Shown piece by piece: positions 1 through 9,159 of a stretch of DNA of 43,308 nucleotides. A program made the position numbers and the translations under genes. Source of the stretch: Terfezia claveryi. Lineage: Eukaryota > Ascomycota > Pezizomycetes > Pezizales > Pezizaceae. The stretch covers positions 1-43,308 of the forward strand of contig WHUX01000327.1 of NCBI GenBank assembly GCA_015179025.1. Reading direction: 5' to 3'. The notes below the pieces were generated by a model. The model ran no database searches. It was given only the letters and a program-made list of their open reading frames with translations, and had not been told where the DNA came from. The first letter of the stretch is position 1. The number at the start of each line of letters is the position of its first letter.

Positions 1-338
1 TGTATACCCAATACAGGACCTTGCTTCTCCCAGTGCTTGTGCACCTCCCTTGTGCACATCCTTGTCTTGTACAAAACAACTCTGCAGCACAGCAGCCTCC
101 CTTAACATATGCGGCAACTGCCTCCGCATGTCTCGTTTCCCTTGCCCTCTACCTCTCTTGCCTCTTGCCCTTGCCTCCCGTCTCGGCCTTCCCCTGGTCA
201 TACACGTAGCGTTCCTACATGTGTCTTACCCTAGTCTTTCTCCAGATCACACACGTAGCGCTCCTACATGTGCGATTCCCTCTTGCCACTGCCCCGGCGT
301 ACCTCTTGGTCGCTTTATCCCCCAGAGCCCTTATTACA
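1..338 (+). repeat. LTR of E-type chromovirus, 5' part cut by window edge
   Basis: The stretch aligns along its whole length with the downstream part of the E LTR (22207-22728 read on the minus strand), starting at the point after the self-complementary CATCCAACG site. It ends in ATTACA, matching GTTACA of the E LTR. It has both tandem hairpins (CACGTAG...CTACATG) that mark the E subtype rather than C. The DNA after it (TAGGTGAACA) is not the leader seen after the 5' LTRs of C and E, so this is a solo LTR or the 3' LTR of a plus-strand element left of the window. Several CpG sites have become TpG or CpA, so it is older than E. Confidence 0.9.
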
Positions 339-377
339 TAGGTGAACATTGAAGAGGCATTTGTTAGTAAGATGATG

Positions 378-752
378 TTTAAGTATATCTTGCTTATATA
401 TATTATATTGTTACTCTAGTTGTAGTAGGTAAGCCCATTGGGCCTAGAACCTATTATTAGAATATAGAAGAAGATGGGCTCGTAATAGGCCTTAAATATG
501 GGAGCTTAATACTTAAATTATTGATATGTAAATTACATGTCTATCTTTAGATTCTATCTCTTGCTTGAACGCTTCTCCAACTAAGGGAAATTTAGGAGAC
601 CATATACTGCCTGAAGTGGGGTAGTATTAAGGTAGTGCTAGAGCAGTGCTAGGGCAGTGCACTATTATCTGACCCATTACATGATTTAAAATCAATATAA
701 TAGAAACTTCTAGAACCTACTAGGAAATAGAATAGCAAGTAGCATGTAACTT
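378..752. repeat. Direct repeat F, copy 1
   Basis: This 375 bp segment recurs at 1496-1859 in the same orientation with many C/T and G/A differences. Shared landmarks are AAGCCCATTGGGCCTA, GCCTCCAACT-like and TATACTGCCT blocks and a terminal AGTAGCATRTAACT. The copies may be LTRs of a ~1.5 kb non-autonomous element or two solo LTRs. Edges are approximate because neither end shows a clear TG...CA. Confidence 0.75.
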
Positions 753-1495
753 TTCAAATGAGTTATATTCATTACTATAATAAAATACATGAGTTACTAT
801 ACCTTTCTTATTATCTGCTGGCTGATACTAGCAGCCTAATAATAACTTATTCTACTAGATAAAAAGTTGGTATATAATAGGAGTTATATTTCATTAGGAA
901 ATGGAATATGACTTCCTTATATGGCTCCCTCCATAAAGAGAGTCCTACTCTTAAAAATTAAAGTTTTACCTTTTTGTAAGTTATTGTTTAAATATATATT
1001 ATTTTATTGATAAGATTTGTAGATACCTTATAATAATAACTAACTCTTCTATTTGGCCTCTAACCTTTCCAATATAAGTTATTTAGTTTGTTATACATTA
1101 TTAGCAAATATGAAACCTTACAATTGACTTACCAATTCAATTGTACTGACCTTAGAAAAGAAAAAATAAGTCTTTAAATATGTATCTAAATTTTGAAGTA
1201 TAAGTTGTATACTTAATAACTTCCTATTAACAAGTACTTTTTATTGTAACCTTTAGCTATTATAATAAACTCTTTATTTCAAGTTTGTTTATAATACTTT
1301 ATACTATTATAATAGAGGTAGATATATCTAATACTTTTTATAGAAGCTTGCTATTTATTGCTACTTGAGTCTTAAATAATAAATTTCTATTTCCTGCTAA
1401 AAAATGTAAATAAAGATATCATGCTTTATAAATAACTCTCTACTACCAGTGGCAGTACTAGAGTTACTATAGGTGCACAGAACCTATAGTTTCTA
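753..1495. other. AT-rich spacer between F repeats, no gene seen
   Basis: About 740 bp of AT-rich sequence between the two F copies. I see no open frame with recognisable domains, no tRNA fold and no tandem repeat. If F is an LTR pair, this is the internal region of a small non-autonomous element. Confidence 0.5.
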
Positions 1496-1859
1496 TTTAA
1501 GTATTTCTTGCTTATATATATTCTATTTTTACTCTAGTTATAGAAAGTAAGCCCATTGGGCCTATAACTTGACATTGGAATATAAAGAAAGATAGGCCCA
1601 TAATAGGCTCTGAATATAGTAGCTTAATAGTTAAATTATTGATATGTAAATTATATGTCTCTCTTTGGATTCTATATTTTGCTTAAACGCTCCTCCAACT
1701 GTAGAAATTTCAGGAGACTATATACTGCCTAAAGTAGAGTAGTACTAAGGCAGTACTGGAGCAGTATATTATTATCTGACCTATTATATGATTTGAATTC
1801 AATATGATAGAAACTTTTAGAACCTAATAGGAAATAGAACTGCAAGTAGCATATAACTC
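1496..1859. repeat. Direct repeat F, copy 2
   Basis: This is the second copy of the 378-752 repeat, slightly shorter because one block of the AGTGCTAG-type tandem sequence (AGCAGTGCTAGGGCAGT in copy 1) is reduced. It ends two bases before the A1 LTR begins, so A1 landed at or beside the edge of this repeat. Confidence 0.75.
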
Positions 1860-1861
1860 TT

Positions 1862-2537
1862 TATAATGAATGGTACAAAACAGTATTTATTTGGTACTAT
1901 TTATAAAATCTATATCTGTAGGCACAGATATTTGTGCATTTTGGTTCTGCTGAGGTAGGACCTTAGAAGGGTAGGGAGGTCTCTATCTGAGACCTTCTGC
2001 TAGGGAATAGTAATTAGCTAGTGTAATCTATTTTATATAAATTTGTATTATCTAAGTTATATGATCTTAATCTGATCAGTATATAAGCTTGCTTGCTCCG
2101 TTCTGTACTTGCTTTTTTTTTTATTGTAGATTCTAAACCGAATCTAGTAGCCTATTTATACTCCTCTAAGATCTGATAACTAAGAAAATAAATACAATAA
2201 AGGGTAGTATACCAAAAGGTGGTGTGCTGTACAAAAGAGGTCATATGGCTATAGTAATGAGTCATATGGCCTAAATGATAGTTATGTAGCTATAGTAAGG
2301 AGTCATACAGTATAAATAAAAGGTCATGTGGCTATAATAAGGGTGTAAGGATATGGCAAGTTCTAGGGAATTGCCAATAGCAAATTCTATATACTATAGA
2401 TACTTATGAAGTAGTAGGAAGTGGTAGAAGGCTAGTCCTTTAACTCAGATACTTAGTTATATAATATAGTAGTAATATAGAAAATATAAAAGTATATAAT
2501 CAATTATATAAGCAATGAAACAATATTCTCTATTATA
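1862..2537 (-). repeat. A1 3' LTR
   Basis: 676 bp, aligning with A2 LTR 41812-42488 (reverse), A3 LTR 40206-40877 and A1 5' LTR 38055-38992. The family LTR has inverted ends TGTAATG...CATTACA. Here they read TATAATG...TATTATA, with the terminal G and C changed to A and T, which is the pattern of deamination on both strands. Confidence 0.92.
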
Positions 2538-5500
2538 CTTTCCTACATAGAAGGATTTTCTATCTTTACTTCTTTTACTCTACTAAATTGGTTTCTATAT
2601 ATTCTAAGAAAGTTTGATATATTGTTAATAAATTAGTATTAATATGAATATCTTTAGTGATTCTTCGACTTATAATTCTATCTCGTTCCTAATAGATGAG
2701 AGCTTAAGTCTTATCTCTAGTTCATGGTCCAGATTTTTCTCTAGTTATTTGTCATCTCTTGAATATATTTTCCATACTTGTAGTCATCTAGGAGTCTTGG
2801 AGAATTTCAGTAGTAATATTTTTAGCATTTACTTAAGAATTATATTTAGGAGAGTATCCTAGCTATCTGACCTTGTATTGTATTTCTCTAGTTCAAGGAG
2901 CTATTTTGAATTCTAATACCTTTTCAAATTCATAATAATTATCTTGAATTGGTTCTAGTTCTTAACTTTATCTATGAAGGAACTAGGTAGGATCATTTTT
3001 ATAATAGGGTTTGAGTTTACTAATATGAAAAGTATTATATATAAGGTGGAGGTTAGGTTGACTGGATAGGTCTGAGTTATAATTGTTGCATTTCTGATTA
3101 CTAGAAATAATAGAAAATGGGCCTAGGTATTTTGGTTTGAGTTTAGGTGAGATGTTTGATAAGTTAATATTTTCTGAGAAAAGTATAACTGATTATCTGA
3201 CTGAAAATTTAGTTGTATTGGGTAGTTGTTTATTTGCTTGAGATACTTAAGTCTTCTGTATGTTATGTAGGTTTTTAGACATTATTTCATGATATTCATT
3301 TGCTAGTATATATACATTAATAGGGTATAGAAGTATCAATATATCAAGATTTGTATTAAATCTAAACAGTATAGAATAGGGGCCATTCTGTCTAGTGGCA
3401 TAATACCTAGAGTTAAATATCAACTATATCTCTAGTAGTTTCTGTAGCCAATTAAATCCTTCAATTGTATAGGCTTTTTCTACTTATAGAATTTCTTTAT
3501 TCACAATTTCTAATTGTTTATCTACATGTAGATTATATATAGTAGATAGTTCCAACTTGATTCCTTTATTCCTAGCCCAATCTTAAAAGTATATTGACAC
3601 AAAGAGAATATCATAATCAAAAACAATATGAAAAGAGTATCCTATAGTTAGGACTACATGGGTATTAAAAGTAGCAGTATATTGTTCTACTATAAAATTA
3701 TCTAAGACAGAAATAAGAAATTTGAATCCTGATTGTCTATAGACAATCATCCAAAGTTATGAAATACAAACTACATAATCTTCATTAATAGGAATATTCA
3801 GGTACAAAATTGAATACTTAGTAAACACAGGTACAAACTTAAAAAAATCTATTAATATATCTATCCATAGCCTACTTGGTACATATAATGGGGTTACGAG
3901 TCTAAGTGGTGCCTTGTTAGAGTACTATGTTCATTGACAAGTATTACAACTTCTAATATAGTCTTTAGTTGTTTCTTTAAAGGATTGTCAATTATATTAG
4001 TTAGTAAGATATTTTATCATTTTTTCAATACCACCATGGGCATTTGCTTCATGTGTATCTTTCATAACTAATTCAAAATAGTTCTTACCTATAATATTAA
4101 AGGTAAATGGTAAGACTAATCTCCATTATCCTTATTGGTTCTTAATATACAAAAATCCATCTTTTCTTCTATGATCTTTACAGCTCATAAAGGTATTATT
4201 ATAGTTCTTTTAGATAGGACATACTTTTATATACAATTATTATGCAGCTTTCATACCTGTACCCTGGTCTGGCTAATATGTGATAAAGTAGTCCTTGTTA
4301 TTTTCCTATCCGTCATTGATATGTTTTTATTCAATAAGCTTATTGAGGGTCGGTAAGATCCTCTAATTAAAGTTATTGATAGTGGGTTTCTTTTCCATGT
4401 ATGTGGAAGTATTATATCCTGAGAACATATAGAAATCACAATGCTATTTGGAGGTATCAGTATCTTGAATGAAGGAGGGTGCTGGGTTTTCATCAATAGC
4501 TACTCACTTTTGAGAATGAGTAATAACAATGGCAGTGTTGATTGAAAGCATATTGCTACTGCTGGCAGTTGCAGCTAGTTGTTAAGGTGCATTCTATAGT
4601 TGTTGAGAGGTAATGGGAGTATCCTTGATCTCCTGTTCTATTTTTTGGGTGCTCATCTATTAAGTAGAGTTACTAAACTGAATACCAGATAAGAGAGAGG
4701 AGTATATTAGCTTGTCGGTCTTTTATCTCTTTGCCTATTCTTTAATTTCATGGATAGCTTCTTTGTAGCTAAAGGCTTTTGGAGGTAGATATGCTGCAGT
4801 TTGTTATACTAGTGCTAGGTCATTTCGAGACTTATTTGCAGATATAAGGTATATAATATGAGTTATTAGGAATTCCTTCTCCTTCTTAAAAACTGAGGCT
4901 GATAGGTTACAGTTAAAACTGCCATATCTGTAGTAGTTGCAGATTGAATATGTTTAGATAGTGAATATGTAGTTGTTCATGGTGTGAGAGCTACCATGAC
5001 TTGGAGAGTAGAAATCTTGACAAAAGGACAAATGTATTCTTTTGTATTATTGTAAGTTGCTATGAGTAAGGTCAATAGCAATTTCCTTTGCTTATTCGAG
5101 AGTGAGGATATTCTGTTAATTGTTTTTAGAAGAAAAGGGCCTATATCTTGGTCCAAGAACTATTAAATATTTGTTCTTATTTATATTAGGTACAAAATCA
5201 TACCTACTGAAAAGTTCTTCTAATAGAGTAAATACAGTCTTATTGTCTAAGGACTCTTCTTTCTTCATCAAGTCATATTCACTTTCTTTATTGTGAATAC
5301 CTTCAAAATATAGACAGAAGATATGGTATCCAACTTCTTTAGCTCTTCGATGACATTTATTGAAGTTGCAGTTAACATACTTAAAATTGATAGATCTACG
5401 AGAAACAATGTTGGTATAAGTAGAGGTTTCTTATTAGTAGAAAGTTCTTAAAAAGTTGGTAGAGATGTTATGGTTATAGGTATAGTTAGTAGGAGTAATG

Positions 5501-7035
5501 CTATTGGAAATATAATCATCCTCAGTAGTAGAAGTGTCCAAGTATTTATGCTTCCTTGATAGAGTATCCACTATCAAATTTTCCTTTCCTGCAGTATATT
5601 GTATATCTATATAAAATTCTATTAAATAATCTTGCCATTGCCTCAATTTCTGACTTATAGGCATTTGAGTAAGTTAGAGTACAAATAGTTTATCATCAGT
5701 AAAGATAGAAAACTTATGACCTCTCAGTTGTGCTTCCAGAAATCTTAATAAGTTAATAATCACTAATAATTCCTTTTGAAAGGTAGAATAATTGAGTTGT
5801 ACTAGGTTAAATTTTCTTGAGTAGAAACATGAAGATCTAATATACATTAATATTCCTTGACCTATCTATGATTTTAGTCCTATATCACTAGCATTATATA
5901 CTAAATATTTGGGTTCAGTAGATTTATTATTCTAGGGTTTTAAAACATATGGGGAATTCATAAGTTCCTTAAGTTTTTTAAACACTACATTATGAGTATT
6001 TATTAATTCCTATTTCTTTATTTCTCCTTATAGTTCTGACAGGGTGCTTGCATATGATGCCAAGTCAGGAATAAATCTACTGAGATAATTAACAATTCTG
6101 AAGAATCCTCTGAGATCCTTTTTTTATATGGGAGTTGCAAATGTTAAGATAGTAGTTCTTTTATTCAGGTCTACATGCAATCTGTTTAATGTTAAAATAT
6201 GTCCTAAGTTTTCCAATCTCAGAGTAAAGAACTAGCATTTCCTATCATTAAGATAGAATTTCTCATCCTATAGATATTAAAGTACTTTCTTCTATAATTC
6301 TATATGTTCTTCAGTTATTTTAGAGAATATTATAATATCATCAATATAGATAATTAAATTTTTATAGACTATGTCCTTTAAAATTTTATGTATAATATGA
6401 ACCATAGTAGCTGGTACATTACTATCCCCTTATTGTATAACTCTACTTCTAAAATATCCCATATAATATAAAAAGGTAGAGTGTTGCTCAGATTCTTTAT
6501 TATTTCTAATATTAAAAAATCCATTGGCTAAGTCAAGCTTAGTCCAAATGGGATTTTGTGCTACTAGTTCAATTGCTTCATCAATATCAGGTAGTGTGGT
6601 ATAGTTCAGTTTGATAGCTAAATTGTGGTCCCAACAGTCATTAATGTGTCTAGCTTCTTTTAGTATATCTAGTTTAGAAATAGGGAACATGACTATAGTA
6701 TTTATGTTATTTTCTACTCTATATATACAACCTGATGCTTCTTTTTTAACTAATTTATCATGAATTTGTTGTCTAAATCAAGGTTCTGAAGGTTGCTATT
6801 TTAGTATCCAAAGTAGCTCCTACTTTTAGTTTGATAGAGTGATTAATCTTTCTTAGTAGTGGCAATTCCCATAGAATTGTTTTTAGAAATAATAAGGGAA
6901 ACTCCATTATAGGGTTGAATTGTTTCTATACTATAGAAACAGCTATTACAAGTTCTTTTTCTGAATCAGTATCCTCCATATCACAAATATTTTCCCAATT
7001 ATTTAGTTTACTATAGTCTATAACTAATTCAAAGC
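2538..7035 (-). pseudogene. pol: A1 pol, 3' portion: RT, RNase H, integrase, chromodomain
   Basis: This is the minus-strand remnant of a chromovirus polymerase, broken by many stops. In coding order, RT is recognisable at 6690-6300 (TKLDLANGFFNIR, then the YIDD catalytic box at 6337-6348 followed by IIIF). The RNase H end is at 5664-5434 (YTAGKENLIVDTLSRKHK). The integrase core is around 4000-3480, with a zinc-finger-like SCNTCQ, then DYDILF, DWARNKGIKLELSTIY and EIVNK in the order of the D,D35E core. A chromodomain is at about 2940-2780 (FEKVLEF, TREIQYKVR, LGYSP). Many internal stops sit at expected Gln or Trp codons (CAA/CAG or TGG). The 5' end stops at 7035, where B is inserted between protease and RT. 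Confidence 0.85.
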
Positions 7036-7345
7036 TATTAGGGGCGAGCCAGGTGATCAAGGCAATGTTGTCAGAATACAGGTATTTGGAGGGTTATTAG
7101 CGAAGTAAAGGCAAGATCACACAACTCGGGCCTAACTGTACATACGGGTACGAGTTGAACTTAGAATTGGTCTTCCAACTTAGAACTTAGAACATTGCTC
7201 GGAGAGCCAAAAGCTAGATACAGGAAAGTGGGCACATATATAGGAAATGGGGTTCGTCAAGCCTCCAATCCATCGAATTGCAACATATCACCTGACCTAT
7301 AAGGATTTGCATACCCTCTACCCCTGTCTTCCTTGCGCCGTAACA
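7036..7345 (-). repeat. B 3' LTR
   Basis: 310 bp, closely matching 15566-15874. It starts TATTAGGGGC (TGTTAGGGGC in the other copy, one G-to-A) and ends GTAACA. Pyrimidine-rich GTACTTCCCCTTTCC follows directly, which on the minus strand is a polypurine tract placed as for a 3' LTR. Confidence 0.88.
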
Positions 7346-7386
7346 GTACTTCCCCTTTCCAAGAGGTCATCCCAATTGACTAACTT
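7346..7386 (-). promoter_or_regulatory. B polypurine tract and edge of interior
   Basis: Minus-strand CTTGGAAAGGGGAAG abuts the LTR, the expected plus-strand priming site for reverse transcription. The last five bases (7382-7386, AACTT) are one copy of the target duplication made by C. Confidence 0.65.
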
Positions 7387-7415
7387 TGTCACAACCGTGT
7401 TCTTAGTCTTGATTT

Positions 7416-7481
7416 GACACTCGAACAGGCTTGTTCGGGTGTCGTGCTGTTTTGACACTCGAACAGGCTTGTTCGGGTGTC
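7416..7481 (+). promoter_or_regulatory. Tandem palindromes in C U3
   Basis: Arms GACACtCGAACA and TGTTCGgGTGTC face each other across GGCT, and the 28-bp unit occurs twice with a 38-bp period. The single-copy equivalent is at 12999-13026 in the 3' LTR. Placement ~120 bp upstream of the TATA box suggests a transcription-factor dyad; function is inferred. Confidence 0.6.
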
Positions 7482-7564
7482 GTCGATGGGTGATTGTTAT
7501 CTTAGCTTCTGAGATAGGAATCTCGGGAAGCTTATTCCTTCCACGGCCTTGGCCTGGAATCATG

Positions 7565-7613
7565 TATATATATCTTCGTCCCTCCGCCCTCTCGTTGGAT
7601 CCCCATCCAACGT
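7565..7613 (+). promoter_or_regulatory. C LTR core promoter and predicted transcript 5' end
   Basis: TATATATAT at 7565-7573 is followed 32-40 bp later by ATCCAACGT (7605-7613), which is exactly complementary to the site just after the LTR (7906-7914). The stretch CGTTGGATCCCCATCCAACG here is itself an 8-bp-arm hairpin. The start site is inferred from TATA spacing only. Confidence 0.55.
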
Positions 7614-7905
7614 CTTGTATATCCAATACAGGGCCTTGCTTCTCTCCACGTTAGTGCATCTCCCTTGTGCACCTCCTTGTCTCGCCTCGACTCTGCAGCC
7701 CAGCTGCCCACCTTGACACACGCAGCAAACTGCTTCCGTGTGTCTCGTGTCCCTTGCCCTCTGTCCCTCTTGCCTCTTGCCCTTGCCTCCCGTCACAGCC
7801 TCCCCCTGGTCACACACGTAGCGTTCCTACGTGTGTATCATCCTAGCCTTGCCCTTGCCCCGACATACCCCTTGGTTGCCTTGCCCCCAGAGCCGTCGTT
7901 ACACT

Positions 7906-7914
7906 ACGTTGGAT
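7906..7914 (+). promoter_or_regulatory. C primer-binding site, probably self-primed
   Basis: ACGTTGGAT begins two bases after the 5' LTR. Its complement ATCCAACGT lies in the LTR near the expected 5' end of the transcript. E has the same 9 bases at the same offset. This resembles Tf1-type self-priming, in which the mRNA 5' end anneals to the primer-binding site. A tRNA primer is not excluded. Confidence 0.55.
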
Positions 7915-7942
7915 CACCCTGACCAACTGGTACATCCACATT

Positions 7943-9138
7943 ATGGCAACTCAAGAAACTACTCCTATGCTCCCAGGAGCTAGGTTCCAAGCCTGGCAAG
8001 CACTGCCAATCTCAAAAAATCAGACAGACTTCGACAACTATCGCAACACCATCATCGACATTTACCTCGCTGCAGACACCATGGGTTTGCAACTAGAAGC
8101 AGCCATGCGTGAAGCCCAACAGAAACTGGCCAGAGCCAAAGACGAAATTACAATACTTACAGAGGACCTTACATCCTGCCATAAGGACTTGGCCAATGAA
8201 AAAGGATTGTCCAAACCCTGACCAGGGCCCTGGACACCATAAACCCTGGGAATCAGGCACCTCAGGCCCCCAAAACACAGGACCTCCCCACTCCACCGAA
8301 ATTCAAGGGCGAAAGGTCCCGCCTCAAACCTTGGAAAAATTCAATCAATATCAAGCTAAATGGGGACGCTGCAAAGTTCCCCACCGTCCAACACCGCTTG
8401 GCCTACGTGTATGGCCTATTGGAGGATAAAGCCTTGAATCAAGTCCAACCATACGTCCAAGACTCGGGTATCAAATTAGCAGACGTTCCTGCACTATTCG
8501 CTATCCTCGATCGGGCGTTTGGAGATCCAGACCCGGCAGGAACAGCAACCAGAGCCCTTCGGGCCCTAAGACAACGAGGCAATGACCTCTCGACATATAT
8601 AGCCGAATTCTCGAGGCTAGCGGCAGAGTTACCATGGAACGACCAGGTAAAACTGGAACAGTTCGAAGAGGGCCTTAGTGTCGAGATCAAAAGGCACCTT
8701 ATTCTGTCTCCAGCCAAAACTCTTGAGGAGCTCATCGACCTGGCCTCGCAGGTGGAATAAAGGACGGCCAGGTTGGGGATGCAACAGGCCCGGATCCATC
8801 CCCCTCAGAACCTATCGCAACCCTGCCTCCAGAATCAGCACCCCCAGAACCCATCGCAACCCCGCCCCCAGAATTAACCTGACCCAGTTAAGGCAGCACA
8901 CCCTTCCATGGTAGCTGGGGGAACCACCCCAATGGACCTATCTTCGGGAAGACCTTGGCTCACTCAGGGGGAAAGGGATCGCCGCCGCAACAATGGGCTA
9001 TGCATCGCCTGCGGCAAGGGAGACCACTTCATTGCGGCATGTCCCCTCCGCAAGAACCGCTCGATGGCCACCTACGCCATTTCCGAGTCTAGGATCGAAG
9101 AGGTGGATGAGTCGGGAAAAGCCCTGTCCCTTGCATAG
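7943..9138 (+). pseudogene. gag: C gag: capsid and CCHC knuckle, frameshifted and with a stop
   Basis: The gene starts at an ATG 39 bases after the LTR (MATQETTPML). The N-terminal frame runs to a stop at 8219-8221. Comparison with E gag places an indel near 8195-8215, after which the reading continues in another frame through the capsid-like core (HRLAYVYGLLEDKALNQ, LFAILDRAFGDPD, LSTYIAEFSRLAAELPWND). A TAA at 8758-8760 replaces the Gln codon that E keeps (VEQRM). After a short Pro/Gln-rich linker, the nucleocapsid part has a CX2CX4HX4C knuckle, [14 protein letters not shown], around 9000-9045. The true gag stop is TAG at 9136-9138, inside the loop of the frameshift-signal stem. Gag packages the RNA and forms the particle. 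Confidence 0.9.
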
Positions 9139-9159
9139 TCGCTGACACTAGCAAGGGAC
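9114..9159 (+). promoter_or_regulatory. C -1 ribosomal frameshift signal (GGGAAAA plus stem-loop)
   Basis: GGGAAAA (9114-9120) sits in gag phase as G GGA AAA, the canonical X XXY YYZ heptamer. After a 5-nt spacer GCCCT comes a perfect 9-bp stem, GTCCCTTGC (9126-9134) with GCAAGGGAC (9151-9159), around a 16-nt loop containing the gag stop. The pol frame is exactly -1 to gag. E has the same heptamer, stem and spacer length with a different spacer sequence. A 4-bp loop-to-downstream pairing (TGAC with GTCA at 9169-9172) could form a pseudoknot but is weak evidence. Confidence 0.85.

Larger units (their letters stand above)
7387..7903 (+). repeat. C 5' LTR with duplicated U3 palindrome
   Basis: 517 bp against 479 bp for the 3' LTR. 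The whole difference is a 38-bp tandem duplication that gives two copies of a 28-bp imperfect palindrome (7416-7443 and 7454-7481). A TATA-like run lies at 7565-7573. Substitutions relative to the 3' LTR are mainly C/T and G/A. Confidence 0.95.

Noticed and set aside
8093..8296. Antisense frames across C gag and pol (for example 8439-8735, 10976-11413, 12063-12326)
   Set aside because: These are shadows of the real coding strand in GC-rich DNA; the sense frames carry the recognised domains.
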